A DNA stretch of 64,000 nt from Eretmocerus hayati (Eukaryota > Arthropoda > Insecta > Hymenoptera > Aphelinidae). Shown piece after piece: positions 24,476 through 36,778 of this stretch. How positions within the stretch are numbered: the first letter of the stretch is position 1; every line of letters begins with the position of its first letter. Made by a program: the position numbers and the translations under genes. Below the pieces are notes generated by a model. It was not told the DNA's origin and did no database searches. It was given only the letters and a program-made list of their open reading frames with translations. The stretch covers positions 29,648,405 through 29,712,404 of the forward strand of contig CM056743.1 in assembly GCA_029851415.1 (NCBI GenBank). Direction: 5' to 3'.

Positions 24476-24720
24476 TTTCAGTTTCCCGATGATTCCGAAT
24501 TTTTTACTCCCAAATTTATTTTTTCCGAATTTTTGTGTTCCGAATATTAACCTTCCCGAAGTTTCGTTTTCCAAAATTCCACCATTCCGAAATTTCGGAC
24601 TTTCTAAACTTCATCTTCCGAATGTTTGGCTTTCCGAATTTCCGTTTTCCGAAATTCTACCATTCCGAATGTTCGCCTTTCCGATATTTTGACTTATCCG
24701 AATTTTTAACCATACTCGAT
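24476..24720 (+). repeat. Degenerate TTCCGAA minisatellite
   Basis: About 245 bp in which TTCCGAA/TTCCGAT/TTCCCGAA recurs roughly every 10-20 bp. This makes the encoded frames look like leucine/phenylalanine/proline repeats. I do not regard the 185-codon frame across it as a gene. Confidence 0.65.
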
Positions 24721-24724
24721 TTCG

Positions 24725-24900
24725 TAATGTCGAATTTGTGAGGTTGTAGCTCACTTCTGAGCGATTACTTTTCGGATCGAGCTATACAGGCGAGGATCAA
24801 GATAATCGCTTGGGAGCGAGGAAACTCATGAACGAGTTGCGAATACTATATTGTGTAATTTTGTATGCACCGAAACATCGGAAAATTGTAAAAGATAGTT
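24725..24900 (+). repeat. Dispersed element X, copy 1
   Basis: Shares TGAGGTTGTAGCTC, a GCGATT-x-TTTTCGG segment, CAGGCGAGG, GCGAATACTAT and AAACATCGGAAA in order with 60115-60300, and in reverse with 55308-55500. It is about 180 bp and is probably a MITE or SINE-like repeat. Confidence 0.6.
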
Positions 24901-26270
24901 CTATTCCCGTGAATTGAACTATACTATTTGGTAGACTGTGAGTAAAAATTGATTTTATAAGCGCAAAGTACACTTCTACGCACAGTGAATCAAGAAATAG
25001 TATTCACCTTTAAATGGGGTGGTTTTTGCGTCCTCGGGATGTTTCCAACCCTCGCCTTCGGCTCTGTTTGGAAAATATCACTCTGTGTACGAAAACCAGC
25101 ATTCGCGCTTTCGTCTCGAAATGTGCAATTTTGTCGAGCAATAAGACAGAGGAGATACAGAAAACGGTGCGAGAAAATGACATTCCGGATAAAAATAATG
25201 ACTAATGTAACCCGACGAGAACACTATGATTATGAGAGTCGTGGCATTTTTCCTAAATCTTATAGGGACTGGTGAAAGATTATCTGGCTTACCTATAACA
25301 ATTAATCTTCTCTGTAAAGACATTCTAGTGAGAATGAAGGAATCAGGACTATTTTCGCAAAATGTCAAAAACATGGATCACAATCTCGATCACAATAGTA
25401 GATTATGTACCCGAGTGCCGCAATCGCGGAATTTCCATGACGAGTCATAGAAAGCCGCGATTGCGACACAAGGTGCATATGATTTTTTATGGTCGCCGGG
25501 CCACAAAATCTACTGATATATTCCGGAATTTTCGGATTGTACTGAAAAAGATGCGCAAAGTCAATGGTATGCATATGCGCATCATGCACAGATGATAAAT
25601 ACCTCGTAAATACCTGTATTAAACAGAAGTTTTCTTACAATTGACATTTCGACCTTCTTCAAGCTTTCATCCAAGCAAAGTACGACTTTTGATAATGAGA
25701 TTCAGTAATTTGAGGTTCAATTCTTATTTTCATCGACCTAACCTCGCACTCCTTGTAGCCCTCGTTTGCAATCTTTGCTGCCCTACTGACTTCATATGCT
25801 AATACCGGTGAGTCGAGTCCCTGATGAGATTTATTGTGAATATAAAAAATTCGGGTTTATTCAACAGATATCATCGAGTTTTTTTGACAGTTTGGTTACA
25901 TGATTTTGATACTTTGAGTTTTAGTACGCTTATCTGCACACTGGACAATATTTAAAAAATTGAGATGTGCATGGTCCTCAAAATATTATTTCGGAAAATT
26001 GACAGGTATTCGGGATAATTGTCAAAGACGACAAGCCAAAGTGTAACGGTTCCCTTTTACTGTGAATTGCTTGCAGCATTTTCTCCATCTTACAGCTTCG
26101 TTTTCTATGTCAGCTGCTCAAAAACTTCTCCTATGAAAGTTTTATTGGTGATCCAAAGACTGGGGCTTCTTTAAATGCCATCATACGACATTGCCATTTC
26201 AAGCTCTCAAAATCTGACTGCACTTCCGTGAACCGCAACCCAAAAACCCTTTTGCATTAGTTTTATGACG
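24901..26270. other. No gene recognised
   Basis: It contains one imperfect hairpin (25422-25468, stem CGCAATCGCGG with CCGCGATTGCG). Otherwise I see only short overlapping frames without family resemblance. Confidence 0.5.
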
Positions 26271-26274
26271 ATAT

Positions 26275-26359
26275 GTGAAAATAGCAAATCTCGCGACTTC
26301 CAAATCTTATTGAAAACAATGAAAAATTATTAAAAGATCGCGAAATTTGCTACTTTCAC
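26275..26359. other. Hairpin with 22-bp stem
   Basis: The arms are 26275-26296 and 26338-26359, pairing at 20 of 22 positions around a 41-nt loop. The outer stem is GTGAAA/TTTCAC and the inner stem CTCGCGA/TCGCGAA. It could be a transposon remnant or a small-RNA hairpin. Confidence 0.5.
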
Positions 26360-27804
26360 AACTCGAAAACGATCGAACTCAGAGGAGGACACTAAGAGAC
26401 CTTTCTGTTGAAAATTAACCGAATCACGTTTGAACTCAGTTTGAACCCATTATAAACTATTTTAGCTTATTTATTTGGAGAAATTCGACCAAAATTTTGG
26501 TCAAGGACAATTCCGACGGGATGCCTCATCCAGGGAAAAGTTCCAAACCGTTGAGACCATTTTTGTAGATTTTTTCAGAGTTCTACAAACCACCTCTCAA
26601 CAAATTTTTCCGAACAACCAATAATTTCCGTCTTCAAACGAGTGAACCGAAAAAACGCGAAAAATGCATGTTTTTATTGCTTATCACTGCACCCCAGTTT
26701 GTTGTCAGTATTGATTATTGGATGTACCACAAGTCCAAAATTGTCTTGTTGTGGTCTAAATCTACAAGTGTACTACACTAATACGATGCTGAAACAAGTG
26801 AAAATCGGTGAAAATAATTTAATCTCAATCGAATAGTCATTCCTTCGTTAGCAACGTGTTGTCAACCAAACGAAAAATATGACTCTTCAGGTTCGTTTCG
26901 GTCACGATCTTATCTACAGGTCTGGGCACTCCATATTATAACCATAAGGTACAGGTCTCCGAGACTCCAGACATCGTATTATGGTAACAAAACGAGACCA
27001 TTCAAGTCATTCTAGAGGCCCGCGAGGCTCAATCATTCGGAATTTGACCTATCACTATATAGGAAGCTTGAGCTCACCTCAAGAAGTGCTCAAAACGCCT
27101 TTTCCGGAATAAAAGCTGCACATTTGACGCGTTTATTTTTGGGCTGTTGCAAATAATATTCCTTTAATCAACATACGAAGACGTAGAAAAGGCGGCCCCG
27201 TGAGCTCAAAAAGATATCTCTGGGCCCTCGTCTGAGCCACCTTGTGGGCAATTTAAAATTTGATGTGAAATCAGGCAAATTTTGGTGATAGCAACTCGGA
27301 AAATTAGCTCGCCACTCGTTTTGAACGTATCCTGGCCCTATATCGATATAAAACCATTGCCATTGCGGTCAGCCGGCCAATAATTACGAAGGGAATCATA
27401 GTCGGTACGGCCCTGATTCACTACAAGGATGTGTCATCACATCAAGCAATTTACAAAATTAGCAAAAAAACGCTAACGCTATTTTCTTAAAAATCAGTTT
27501 TTGTTGATTTAAAAAACATCTGAAGTCTAGAGGCAAAACGGACCATGAGATGGGAGGCTATTGGATTGATTCCCACCTACGTAAAAAATACGCAAAGAAA
27601 ACATACTATGGTAAAACTACTATTCCAAGCCCGAAATTTTCTTGACCAGTGTAATTCATCCTTGACGAACAATATTTCGCGCATAGAGATTTTTTGATTA
27701 AAGCAAACCTTTATTTCATAAGAGATGATTTTGAATCTTCCTGTTACCGCAATATTGTAAAAAAATCTAGTCAATGAGGTTCCGTGAGTTCAATTGGCGT
27801 TGGT

Positions 27805-27831
27805 GTGTGTGTGTATATATATATATATATA
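27805..27831 (+). repeat. (GT)n(AT)n microsatellite
   Basis: A run of GT followed by AT dinucleotides. No other structure is visible in the adjacent few hundred bases. Confidence 0.85.
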
Positions 27832-28364
27832 GTAATTTTGGACCAGTCTTAGTGAACCTTTAGAACCTGATTACACACAAATATAGTTATGCCTCTCATG
27901 ACCCGTGGCAATGTCAATTTTCAGGAAGAGAATTTTGGAGGGTTGGGTCGACTGTTGCTGGTGTTCTATAATACTGATGATGCTGCTGCAGTATACGGTT
28001 TTCGCGATAACGCGATTTGCTCCTGTGACATCGGCTGCACGAAGGGCTTTGTGTTTGTGCGAGATCCCCTCGCGAATTATCTGCAGCCTCTCTCGGTGGC
28101 TAATTTGATTACGATTCGTGATGCTACAGTATACATGTATAGAAACACAATCTCTATATAACTTGGATATTCGTGCTACATTTGGATGCACCTCCATTGT
28201 GTGTTGCTATTTTCTTCGGATGGTAGCAAGATAGTTGAATTATTCCATCAGCTTATTCCTTGCACGTGATACTAAATTTACAATTCCGTGAAAATTATTG
28301 TGAGTATATGTTGTGTGGCATTGATTTTTTGTACACAACAATAGATTCTTGTCGAGAGAATGAC

Positions 28365-28750
28365 AAGGCGATGCGGTCACCGTGCACCGCGACCATGGAC
28401 CTTAAGAATACATCTTACATAAAAAGTTTGATGACTTGAAGTGTGAGTAGAGTTGTCGAGTACTTGTTATTGTTCAACTTGTATTCCTCAATCCGCCGCT
28501 CAGCCCAAATCACAAGAAAATCGGAGAAAAGTGGGAATAACTTGGCCACCGGAACCTCCTAACCTATAATATACGCACATTTTCATTCCCAACTTTCTCC
28601 GATTCTGTTGCAATTTGAGCTTAACGAAGAGCAGACAAATCTAAGTTAGATGATAACAAATATTTGTGCGCTCGTCGTTTAGCCCAAATCGCAACAGAAT
28701 CGGAGAAAGTTGGGAATGATTTTTAGCTTGCATGGTGACCGCATCGCCTT
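28365..28750. mobile_element. 386-bp inverted-repeat element with nested repeats
   Basis: Terminal inverted repeats read AAGGCGATGCGGTCACC at 28365 and the complement ending at 28750. Inside, AGCCCAAATCACAAGAAAATC and its relatives occur three times: direct near 28502 and 28680, inverted near 28600. The nested inverted copies suggest a complex MITE. Confidence 0.7.
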
Positions 28751-29238
28751 AATGAATAATTACGAAAGACAATTCAGATCTTTTTAGTATTGGCAAAACC
28801 CAGTATCCGCGGTTTCCGTGTTCGCGAATCCCGTGTTCACGGTGCTGTGAGTGGAAACCCAAACTCATTATTCGCGGTATTTTATTCGGGGTTCGCGATT
28901 TTTGAGCCATGCAATTTGTTAAAAATTCAAGAGGTCTCGGAGGAAAAAACCGTTGTGAGTTCACCGAAAAATAGTCTCAATGCAATGTGCAATTTTTGAA
29001 CTGGATATGTATTTTCAAGAGCAATGTTGAAAAAGCCTCTAGAACCGGAAAAAAATTTAGTAGACTGAGTCCGTTATCACAGCTCATCGGATGAATTTGC
29101 GAGGGATGGCTTTAGTTCAGAGTGCCATCAAAGATTTTCCAACCTTCGATCCAGTTAGGGAGTTCTCAATCATAAACCATGCCAAATAATTTAATTAGAT
29201 CTTGTCTGCAAAGCAAGACAATATTGATCGACTTCGTT

Positions 29239-29372
29239 CTTCTCCACATAACGATCACAACGTAACGAACTCAATCCTTTCGTTATATTTGTAAACATTT
29301 TTGATCTTCTCGTGATTCTCCACATAACGAACTCAATCCTTTCGTTATATTTGTAAACATTTTTGATCTTCA
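29239..29372 (+). repeat. 62-bp tandem duplication
   Basis: A block starting TAACGAACTCAATCCTTTCG and ending TTTTTGATCTTC occurs twice, near 29263 and 29325. Each is preceded by TTCTCCACATAACGA. Confidence 0.75.
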
Positions 29373-30528
29373 AATCATACATTTTATATCCACATTTATG
29401 ATGCAATATTGGCAATATGTAGTTGAAAGAAATCATGCCTAATGATGATTTCTACGAATAGATTATGAATTTTTTTTCCGATGATATCGTAACCCACCTT
29501 TTATTCTTCCATATCCGTGCATTCGGTATTTGAGGTGTTTTTTTTTTTTTTTTTGGGAACGTAACCACCGCAAATACGGGGTTCTGCCTGCAGTAACAGA
29601 CGATGGGAGTAGGAGAAGCTCTTTCCTCTAACATGTAAACTGGAAAGCATCAACGTTCTACGGGTTGACCGAAACGATACTGCGATTCAAAGTCGATTTT
29701 GACCCCTTCATTACCGTGAGTTTTGTACAGTTAGAAACAGATTTCAGACGCGTTCAGGGTACCTTTCTCTGATAAAAGTAGAATAAAAAAGTATGAAATC
29801 AAAATTTTGAGAAATTTTCGGTTTTCATTTATATTTGTTTCTCGCTCTCTTGTGATCCGGTAATCGACCGTACTTCGTCGTCTGGTCCATTTCATGCAAT
29901 GACAAAAAATTTTCAGAATTTCATTCACAGATTATTGAAAGTCGGGATGATACAAATTACTATAGAATATGTGATAGGAAGGGCTAAATTTTGTTTGATT
30001 TCTTGCGTATCATATTGTATCTGAGAAGGAAATTTTTAAATATGAAATCTGTGTTCTGAAGTCTTGTGCTTATGCAGAACTGATGAAAGGTTGGTTGGTC
30101 ACTCGCAAGTAGAGGTCCAACCTTGCGGACCTCGAATTTGGCCCAAATTCTGGGAGTTATATTGTTTTCGTGAAAAGCGAAGGAATCTCCAAGAGTTTAA
30201 TCCCATGGGTCTCCTATTATGAGATACAGCTAGATTATCATTGTCCATGTAGGTTGACATTAATAAAGTCATACATTTGCCTAACTTAACCCCCTTGCCT
30301 AATTTGCCCCCACTCAAGATCTCGAATGTACGCCCACGCCTAAGTTGCTACGCACGTTTTCCGTGTTTGTTAAATTAGAATATGAGAAAATTCATTGTTT
30401 CGAGTGGTCCAAAATGGCGTATGCATTTCTTAGAACAAAAATACCGTTTTTGCTCATTTTAACCCTTTTTCCTTCTCGGACAGTAAGAATGACGCCAAAA
30501 AAGATTGCCTAAATCCATTACGACGTGC

Positions 30529-30623
30529 CTCAACTCATTTTTGTGAGTTGAGGCAAGAAGAATCATCAAGTCTAGCACGACTCTAAATCAATTTAATCCG
30601 AACGAATAATTATTCGTTCGGAT
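30529..30623. other. Hairpin plus perfect 28-bp palindrome
   Basis: A stem GCCTCAACTCA / TGAGTTGAGGC with a 6-nt loop lies near 30529-30556. Forty bases on, 30596-30623 is a perfect palindrome with half-site ATCCGAACGAATAA. Confidence 0.7.
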
Positions 30624-31959
30624 AAAAGTTTGAGGGGTGCAATTATTGCTCTGATTTTTCAACTCCATCCGACAGCAAAAAAGAGACCATAGAATTTGCT
30701 TCCATGGAATGGAACTCATTTATTTAGAAAAATAGAGATTGCAGGCTTTAAAATGACTCCCGGCAGGTTTCTGTAGGTGCTATAGAAGCCAAAATATGAT
30801 GCTTACAATCTTTTTCGGCAAATGTGGACACATTCACCCCGGCGGCCATATTCACCCCTGTTTACGGTACTATCATATGTATTCATTTTAATAACCTCTC
30901 CGTCGTGGACTACATCATTCTCAATTGTCTCTTCTTTTGCAAAATTAAATGCAACCGAAATTTCCACAAAATTTTAGTCAATCAATCCGAAAAATGTCTC
31001 AATTTCACATAAAAAATTTTCTACGCCAGCGCATCTTGTTCGACACTAAAAAAAAGCTTCGAATGAATAGCGACATGAATGAATATTTCATGATCGATGT
31101 GATTCGCTTCCAGCAATATCTCTGATACGAGTTTCCCACGTGTCGGTATTTTGCGAACAGATATATATAGAACCTGGCCACTGCTCGACAATTGCTCTAC
31201 TCATGCATGCAGACGAAAGAGGTGTATACGGGTATGACCATCAGCTATAGAGAACGGATGTCACAGTGCACTGCTCGCTCAACGAGCAAATAATTAGCGA
31301 CGAGTGCACATCGCGGCGAGGTTTGCGAGAGAGGACCACTTTACGTGTGCGGGCTAACTCACCACCGCGTTTCGGTCTACCCTCTCGCTGACATGAACTA
31401 CTCTCTCGTCTGATGCTCTGTGGACTTTTGATCAGAAGGCTTTGGACGCTGGCTGCTTTGAATTACCGCAGTTAGCGAAAATTCCGTTATCAGACTTGTA
31501 TACAGCCATCGCCACGATTAGTTGGAAATTTCATCACATACTTGACGAAATAGTTGATGATGATAATTCGAAGACATGGTCATGCTTACTCGATATAATC
31601 CTGCTGAGAACTTATCGAATAATTTATCATAATTATATTAGTATACTTGGCTTGGAGAGTTGAAAAATGAACAACACTGAGACCATCAATGACCACCACT
31701 GCAAATTAGAAAAACTCGATCCGAGATGGATTTTGATATGAATGAAATATTATACATCTTATTGTATTCAAACTTGGGCCGACTTGGACGCAATTCATTA
31801 TAGTGCCGTGCATGAATTCTGGAGAGAGGATCTTTAAAAACAGAAAAAATACTAATTCTCTAGAGGTTCGAATGGTTTTTCCGAGTCTTTTTGAAAGTCT
31901 CATGCACAGGCTGGCGAGGGAATAGAAAATTTTGAAATTTTTTTCTTTCATTGGATCAC
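30624..31959. other. No gene recognised
   Basis: The part at about 31140-31430 is richer in CG than its surroundings and has a TATATATAG at about 31161. It could be promoter-like, but no coding exon follows that I can recognise. Confidence 0.4.
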
Positions 31960-31962
31960 CTG

Positions 31963-32476
31963 GGGCCTTATTCTAATACATTTTTCCCGCGACGGGGTGT
32001 GAGAAAACCCAGCACTTCCAATTTCCGCCTAGTTTACATTTAGTAAAAACAAACTAGTTTGTAGCATTCATTGTCACGGAAATAGCATCAGGATATACTT
32101 GATAGCGTATCCTTCCGAACCCTCAAACATTTTTTAACATCACACAATCCTAAAATTGGGCCAAAAGTCATCTCGACAAGAAATTGGATCACTTTTCGAT
32201 CACAATCAAAGTGACAGGTTAGTAAGCGGAAATTTCGTGGTCTAAAAATGATTCAATCTCATATTAAGATGACTTCTTGGCCAATCTTAGAATTGTGTGG
32301 TGCTAAAAAATGTTTGAGGGTTCGGAAGGATACGCCATTAAGTATATCCTGATGATATTTTCATAGAAATGAATGCTACAAACTAGTTTGTTTACTAAAT
32401 GTAAACTAGGCGGAAATATGGAAGTGCTGGGTTTTCCCCCACCCCGTCGCGGGAAAAATGTATTAGAATAAGGCCC
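31963..32476. mobile_element. 514-bp MITE with CTG target duplication
   Basis: Long, near-perfect inverted arms begin GGGCCTTATTCTAATAC. Both sides are flanked by CTG (31960-31962, 32477-32479). Arms also share GTGCTGGGTTTT and TTTGAGGGTTCGG. A 3-bp target site and a GGG terminus suit the PIF/Harbinger group, which is an inference from ends only. No coding sequence is present. Confidence 0.78.
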
Positions 32477-32823
32477 CTGTAGGTCCGTTACTAATGAAGA
32501 TTCTGCGATTCCGCAAAAAGCATCTTGTAGAGTGGAAAAAATGCTATGTGTAGCTACTTTTTGATTTATTTTTCATGTCCCGCGTGCGAAAACGTATAAG
32601 CTATATAAACTCCCAAAATGATGGCATTCATCGAAAACCGGTGTGAAACCATCATTTTGGATATTTAGACAGCGCTCACACGTACTCACAAACGGAACGT
32701 CAGAAATAATCCGAATAGTAGTCACACATAGCATTATTTCTGCTCTATACAAATGTCATTTGCAGAATAGCTGTAATTTCATGTGCAGCGGATTTGCAGG
32801 TTGTTCAATGAAAGTGAAATATT

Positions 32824-33128
32824 CTAATAAAAAGGTTAAAAAATATTTTAGAGATCGCTTTTATGGGTATGAAAATTATTGAGAGTAAAGTATTTAAAAA
32901 AGGAGTTTGAAAATTATCAACTTTTTGAATACCACACATCTTGAAAGCGTGGGGTACCATAGAAGGGACATGCACCGCATACTCTCCTCTTCGGCACCCC
33001 ACGCTTTTAAGGTGTGTGGTGTTCAAAAAGTTGATATTTTTCAAACTCCTTTTTTTAAATACTTTACTCTCAATAATTTTCATACCCATAAAAGCGATCT
33101 CTAAAATATTTTTTAACCTTTTTATTTC
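32824..33128. mobile_element. Long hairpin with 130-bp near-perfect arms
   Basis: The outer ends are AATAAAAAGGTTAAAAAATA and its complement. The arms extend through AAAGCGTGGGG to a loop of about 40 bp near 32975. Few mismatches are visible. It may be a MITE, and its transcript would form a long double-stranded hairpin. Confidence 0.78.
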
Positions 33129-33524
33129 CTTTCTTTTAGTGAAAGTAATTTTTGATGTCGCGCCGAACGTTGAAGTTCAATCGTGGCTCAAATTATCACT
33201 TGATCCAAGTTTTGATTTCGTGGTTTGGATGTGATCTGTGATTTGATACTCATGAATCGAAGCTAGGTTGGTCTCTCTCTCTCTCTCACTCTCTGATGAT
33301 TCATTGTGTGACGGTGGATACGCTACCAACTTTGCTACAATTTCTTCAATATTGATTGACCCTGATGATACAGTAAAACTATGGTTTATTTAGATGATTG
33401 ACTTGGCTTATAATCGATGAACAATAACGACCTTTCGTCTATCAAACTCTGTCGCTTATTCGTAAACTCATAATCGAGACGATCAGGACGAGGATACGGT
33501 ATCATATCTCGAGCTTCGAAGTAA

Positions 33525-33740
33525 GTGCCCAAAATACACAGTCCTCATGTTATTATGTTCGACGAAAGGCCAGAATGCGCCCAACTTAGACAGGTGCCCA
33601 ACATACAGAGTGCCCAGTGTATAGAACAAAATCCCCGTAAGAGCTAATGTAATTTTGCGCGTTCCACGGAAAAGTGCCCAAGTTAGTCAGATGCCCAATT
33701 TATAGAGGTGCCCAACTTGACAAGTTCCACTGTACTAAAA
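33525..33740 (+). repeat. GTGCCCAA-rich repeat
   Basis: GTGCCCAA/ATGCCCAA recurs at about 33526, 33591, 33611, 33672, 33690 and 33708 with CACAGT and CACTGTA near the ends. It resembles the motifs inside 42706-43480 and may be a degraded relative. Confidence 0.45.
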
Positions 33741-34502
33741 TAATGTACTAAAATAATTAAGCATAAAAGCCATAAAGCTCGAGATAAAAATACTCTGGGA
33801 ATACGATCTCTTCTTCGATTTCAATCGTTTTCGACCTAATTATGCCTGCTATCACACAATTAATCTCCGACAGATTAGGAATGTTGAAAAAAAAACTTGC
33901 AGTGTTGCATAGGGTATTCGCGAATTTGTGTACGTTTTGTGACAACCGACCGCGAAAGAGTTCGACGTGCTGCCCGCGATCGAAACGATTTGAAACGACA
34001 TTGGAGATCAATGATGCCACCGCGCTCATAGAAAAGATGACGATATGTGCATTTCTTCTTACTAACGATCGCTAAATACTGCAGCGAGCGACGATGCATC
34101 AGGTTTTGACAAGTTCGGCAGGGGGCGGGGCGACCACGCGGAATCGCGGTGCACAGCCAATTACCCAAAAGTTTACCGTAGAGAGGGTAAAAACCCGCCT
34201 AAATAGCTCACACGGACACACCAACACTTATCCGGTATTCAAACTTTCCAGGAAAAAACGCCGGAATTCGTGGAAAAAGGCGGGGTATTCGTAGGGAGGG
34301 GAGACGGTGAAGTAGAATAAAAGCGATGAAAAATTCCCATTTTCTCACCAGCGCGTCGGATCTACAAAAAGACTCGATAAACCTCGCGATAAACATCATC
34401 TAAACCTCTGGAAAAGTACTATTGCATTCTTAAAAGAGAAAGCTTTCATTGTGTGGTAGTAGATTTTTCCTTGGATTTTTTTTCAAAAAATGTTTTCCTC
34501 CT

Positions 34503-34721
34503 CTTTACACTAGTATTCATAGTCGTTATAACCCTAGAGTTAAGAATTAATCCGCGGGTTAGGCGCTGTAATCGGAGTCGAGAAAAAAAAGACTTCAATT
34601 CTGTGATGTTCTGCAGCACTGGGACAACGTGAAGTGAATGAGTAGTCTTTGGTTTATTCTTCTGCCACGCCGATTAACTCTGGAGTTAAAACGACTATGA
34701 ATACCTACTAGTGTAATAAAG
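34503..34721. mobile_element. 219-bp inverted-repeat element
   Basis: The left arm contains CTAGTATTCATAGTCGTTAT and AGAGTTAA. The right arm has TTAACTCTGGAGTTAA and ACGACTATGAATACC, then TACTAGTG. The spacer is about 110 bp. Confidence 0.65.
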
Positions 34722-35032
34722 CTCTCGAATACATAAAAAAAAGCGTTTTCAAAATGTGTTGGCCTCATCGTTTCCCCCAGACCTATCGACTGTAAGTAAT
34801 AGTTTTTCTTGATAACGCCTTGGAAAATAATTACAACCCTATCGTTCAAGCCCTCTGACTGTGTCTGTGTGTATGTGTGTATGTATGTTTTTTTCTATGG
34901 CTCAGCAAAACTCCTCACTCTTTCCACCAACCCCCTTGAAATTTTGCCCACATATCGGGTGGCATCTGTAGATGGGAACGCTACATTTTTAGCATCCTCC
35001 CGATCATTATTCATTGAATTTTTTTGAGAAAA

Positions 35033-35779
35033 CACGGTGCGCTTCTGAAGAGGATGAGTTTTTCAAAATTGTCAAAAGAAACTGAAAAGTGGATGTTTTT
35101 CTACGAAACTTCATGAGCAGAACCTGGTTTTCAGCGAAATCGGATCAGCTCCTTTTTCTGAGTAGTTGTCAAATTGATCATTTCCCATGTATTGCTCATG
35201 GAGAAATTTGACGATTTAACATTTTCTTCCCATCTTGGAGGTTTTCTCGTAATTACTCAGAAAAGATGGATCATAGCAAAAAATTCCAGGAATATTTTTC
35301 TTTAGATTTTTCGAAGAACAACAAGTAGACGTAGTGAGATCAATCGAGAAACTTAGGATCCTTCCATGGTGTTGAAGGAAATAGTAGATAATTAGCAGAA
35401 GGCGCGAGGTTTCTCGTGAGAAACTTGAGCTTTTACTGATAATATGTCAATCCCCTCGAGTTTCATGATTCATCTACCCACGTCATTTTGTAGGTCTTCA
35501 AAAAATCTATAAAAAAATATTCCGGCCATTTTTTGCTATGACCCACCTTTTCTGAGTAATTACGAGAAAACCTCGAAGATGGGAAGAAAACGTTAAGTCG
35601 CCAAATTTCTCCATAAGCAATACATGGGAAATGATCAATTTGACAACTACTCAAAAAAAGGAGCTGATCCGATTTCGCTCAAAATCAGGTTCTGCTCATG
35701 AAGTTTCGTAGGAAAAGATCCACTTTTCAGTTTCTTTTGACAATTTTGAAAAACTCTTCCTCCTCAGAAGCGCACCGTG
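35033..35779. mobile_element. 747-bp foldback
   Basis: The arms start CACGGTGCGCTTCTGA and are complementary along most of about 370 bp each, for example CAATTTGACAACTACTCA near 35636 against TGAGTAGTTGTCAAATTGA near 35159. The centre lies near 35.4 kb. No coding capacity is seen. Confidence 0.78.
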
Positions 35780-36663
35780 AAAAATAATAAAAATCGAAAA
35801 TTTTTCGACTTTCTAATTTTGCCATTTTTTACGGTTTTGACACTAGACTAGTATTTGGTGTTTTGATATTCAGAAAGGGTTTGCAAGTGCCGGAAGTCAC
35901 TTCTGAAGTCTACGGGTTAACTGAAAATGCCTTTTTAGATGCGCAAACATGAAACACGCAATTTGAATTTTCTAAAAAACGCAGGAACCGTTCGAGATCG
36001 ATTCCAATTACACAAGTCTTCATATTTTGCCTCAACCAAAATGGAACGTGAAAAAAGTTTACAGGAAAGTCAACGAGTGTCCATTTGTGAGAATGACAAC
36101 ATGTTGTGGGTACAATAAGGGGCTCGTCGGGTGCAATCCTGTGGTCCCAAAGTATACAATTTCAACATCTAATGAGCACGCTATTGAGGCAACAAAGTTT
36201 TTCAAGTCCCCCAAAAATACGAAAAATAACGATGTATTTTCATTCAGAGACCGTGTGTATCTCCTTCCTGATAAAAGGTACGAAGAGTCGGTTAGCATGA
36301 TTTGGAAGAGTTTCGAAAAAATTTTTCCTAAGTTATGAACGTTTGATGTTAAGTATCTAAAAATCTTAACCCACTTACCACCGCAAGCTTGGGACATCGA
36401 GTATATACATCAATTTACCGAGTTGCAGAAAACGTATTTTCTTTACGAAACGAGTTGTTCTGTGATGAACATTGTTTTCCGCACAAGGTACATGATGGAT
36501 TTTATCGCCTGACCTTGGAAACAGCGTTTATCCGGATGCATGAATGTGTTTTCCAGAAAGGCAAAATTAGGATTCCCAAAAATTTTTGGATTTTATTTTA
36601 TACGTCCATACGTAGAAACAACGTGTTTCTAGGCCTCCTCGCTACGCGAGTATAAAACTCCAT

Positions 36664-36778
36664 ACGCGTCTCGTGCGGAAACATTTTTCCTTCGGGAAAA
36701 CCAAGCTGGATAGTGCCATCGCCCACGTCCAGCTTGGTTTCCCGAAGGAAAAAATTTTTCCAGCACTCGACGCGTAAT
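36664..36778. repeat. 115-bp hairpin
   Basis: The inner stem pairs TTTTTCCTTCGGGAAAACC and CAAGCTGGA with their complements around a 17-bp loop. The outer part pairs ACGCGTCTCGTGC with GCACTCGACGCGT less perfectly. Confidence 0.7.

Noticed and set aside
24135..24692. 185-codon plus-strand frame with LPNLFFPNF-type repeats
   Set aside because: The repetitive half is the degenerate TTCCGAA minisatellite. The rest shows no domain or splice support.
27871..28197. Overlapping 90- and 108-codon frames on opposite strands
   Set aside because: Neither shows a domain, codon pattern or splice sites, and they contradict each other.
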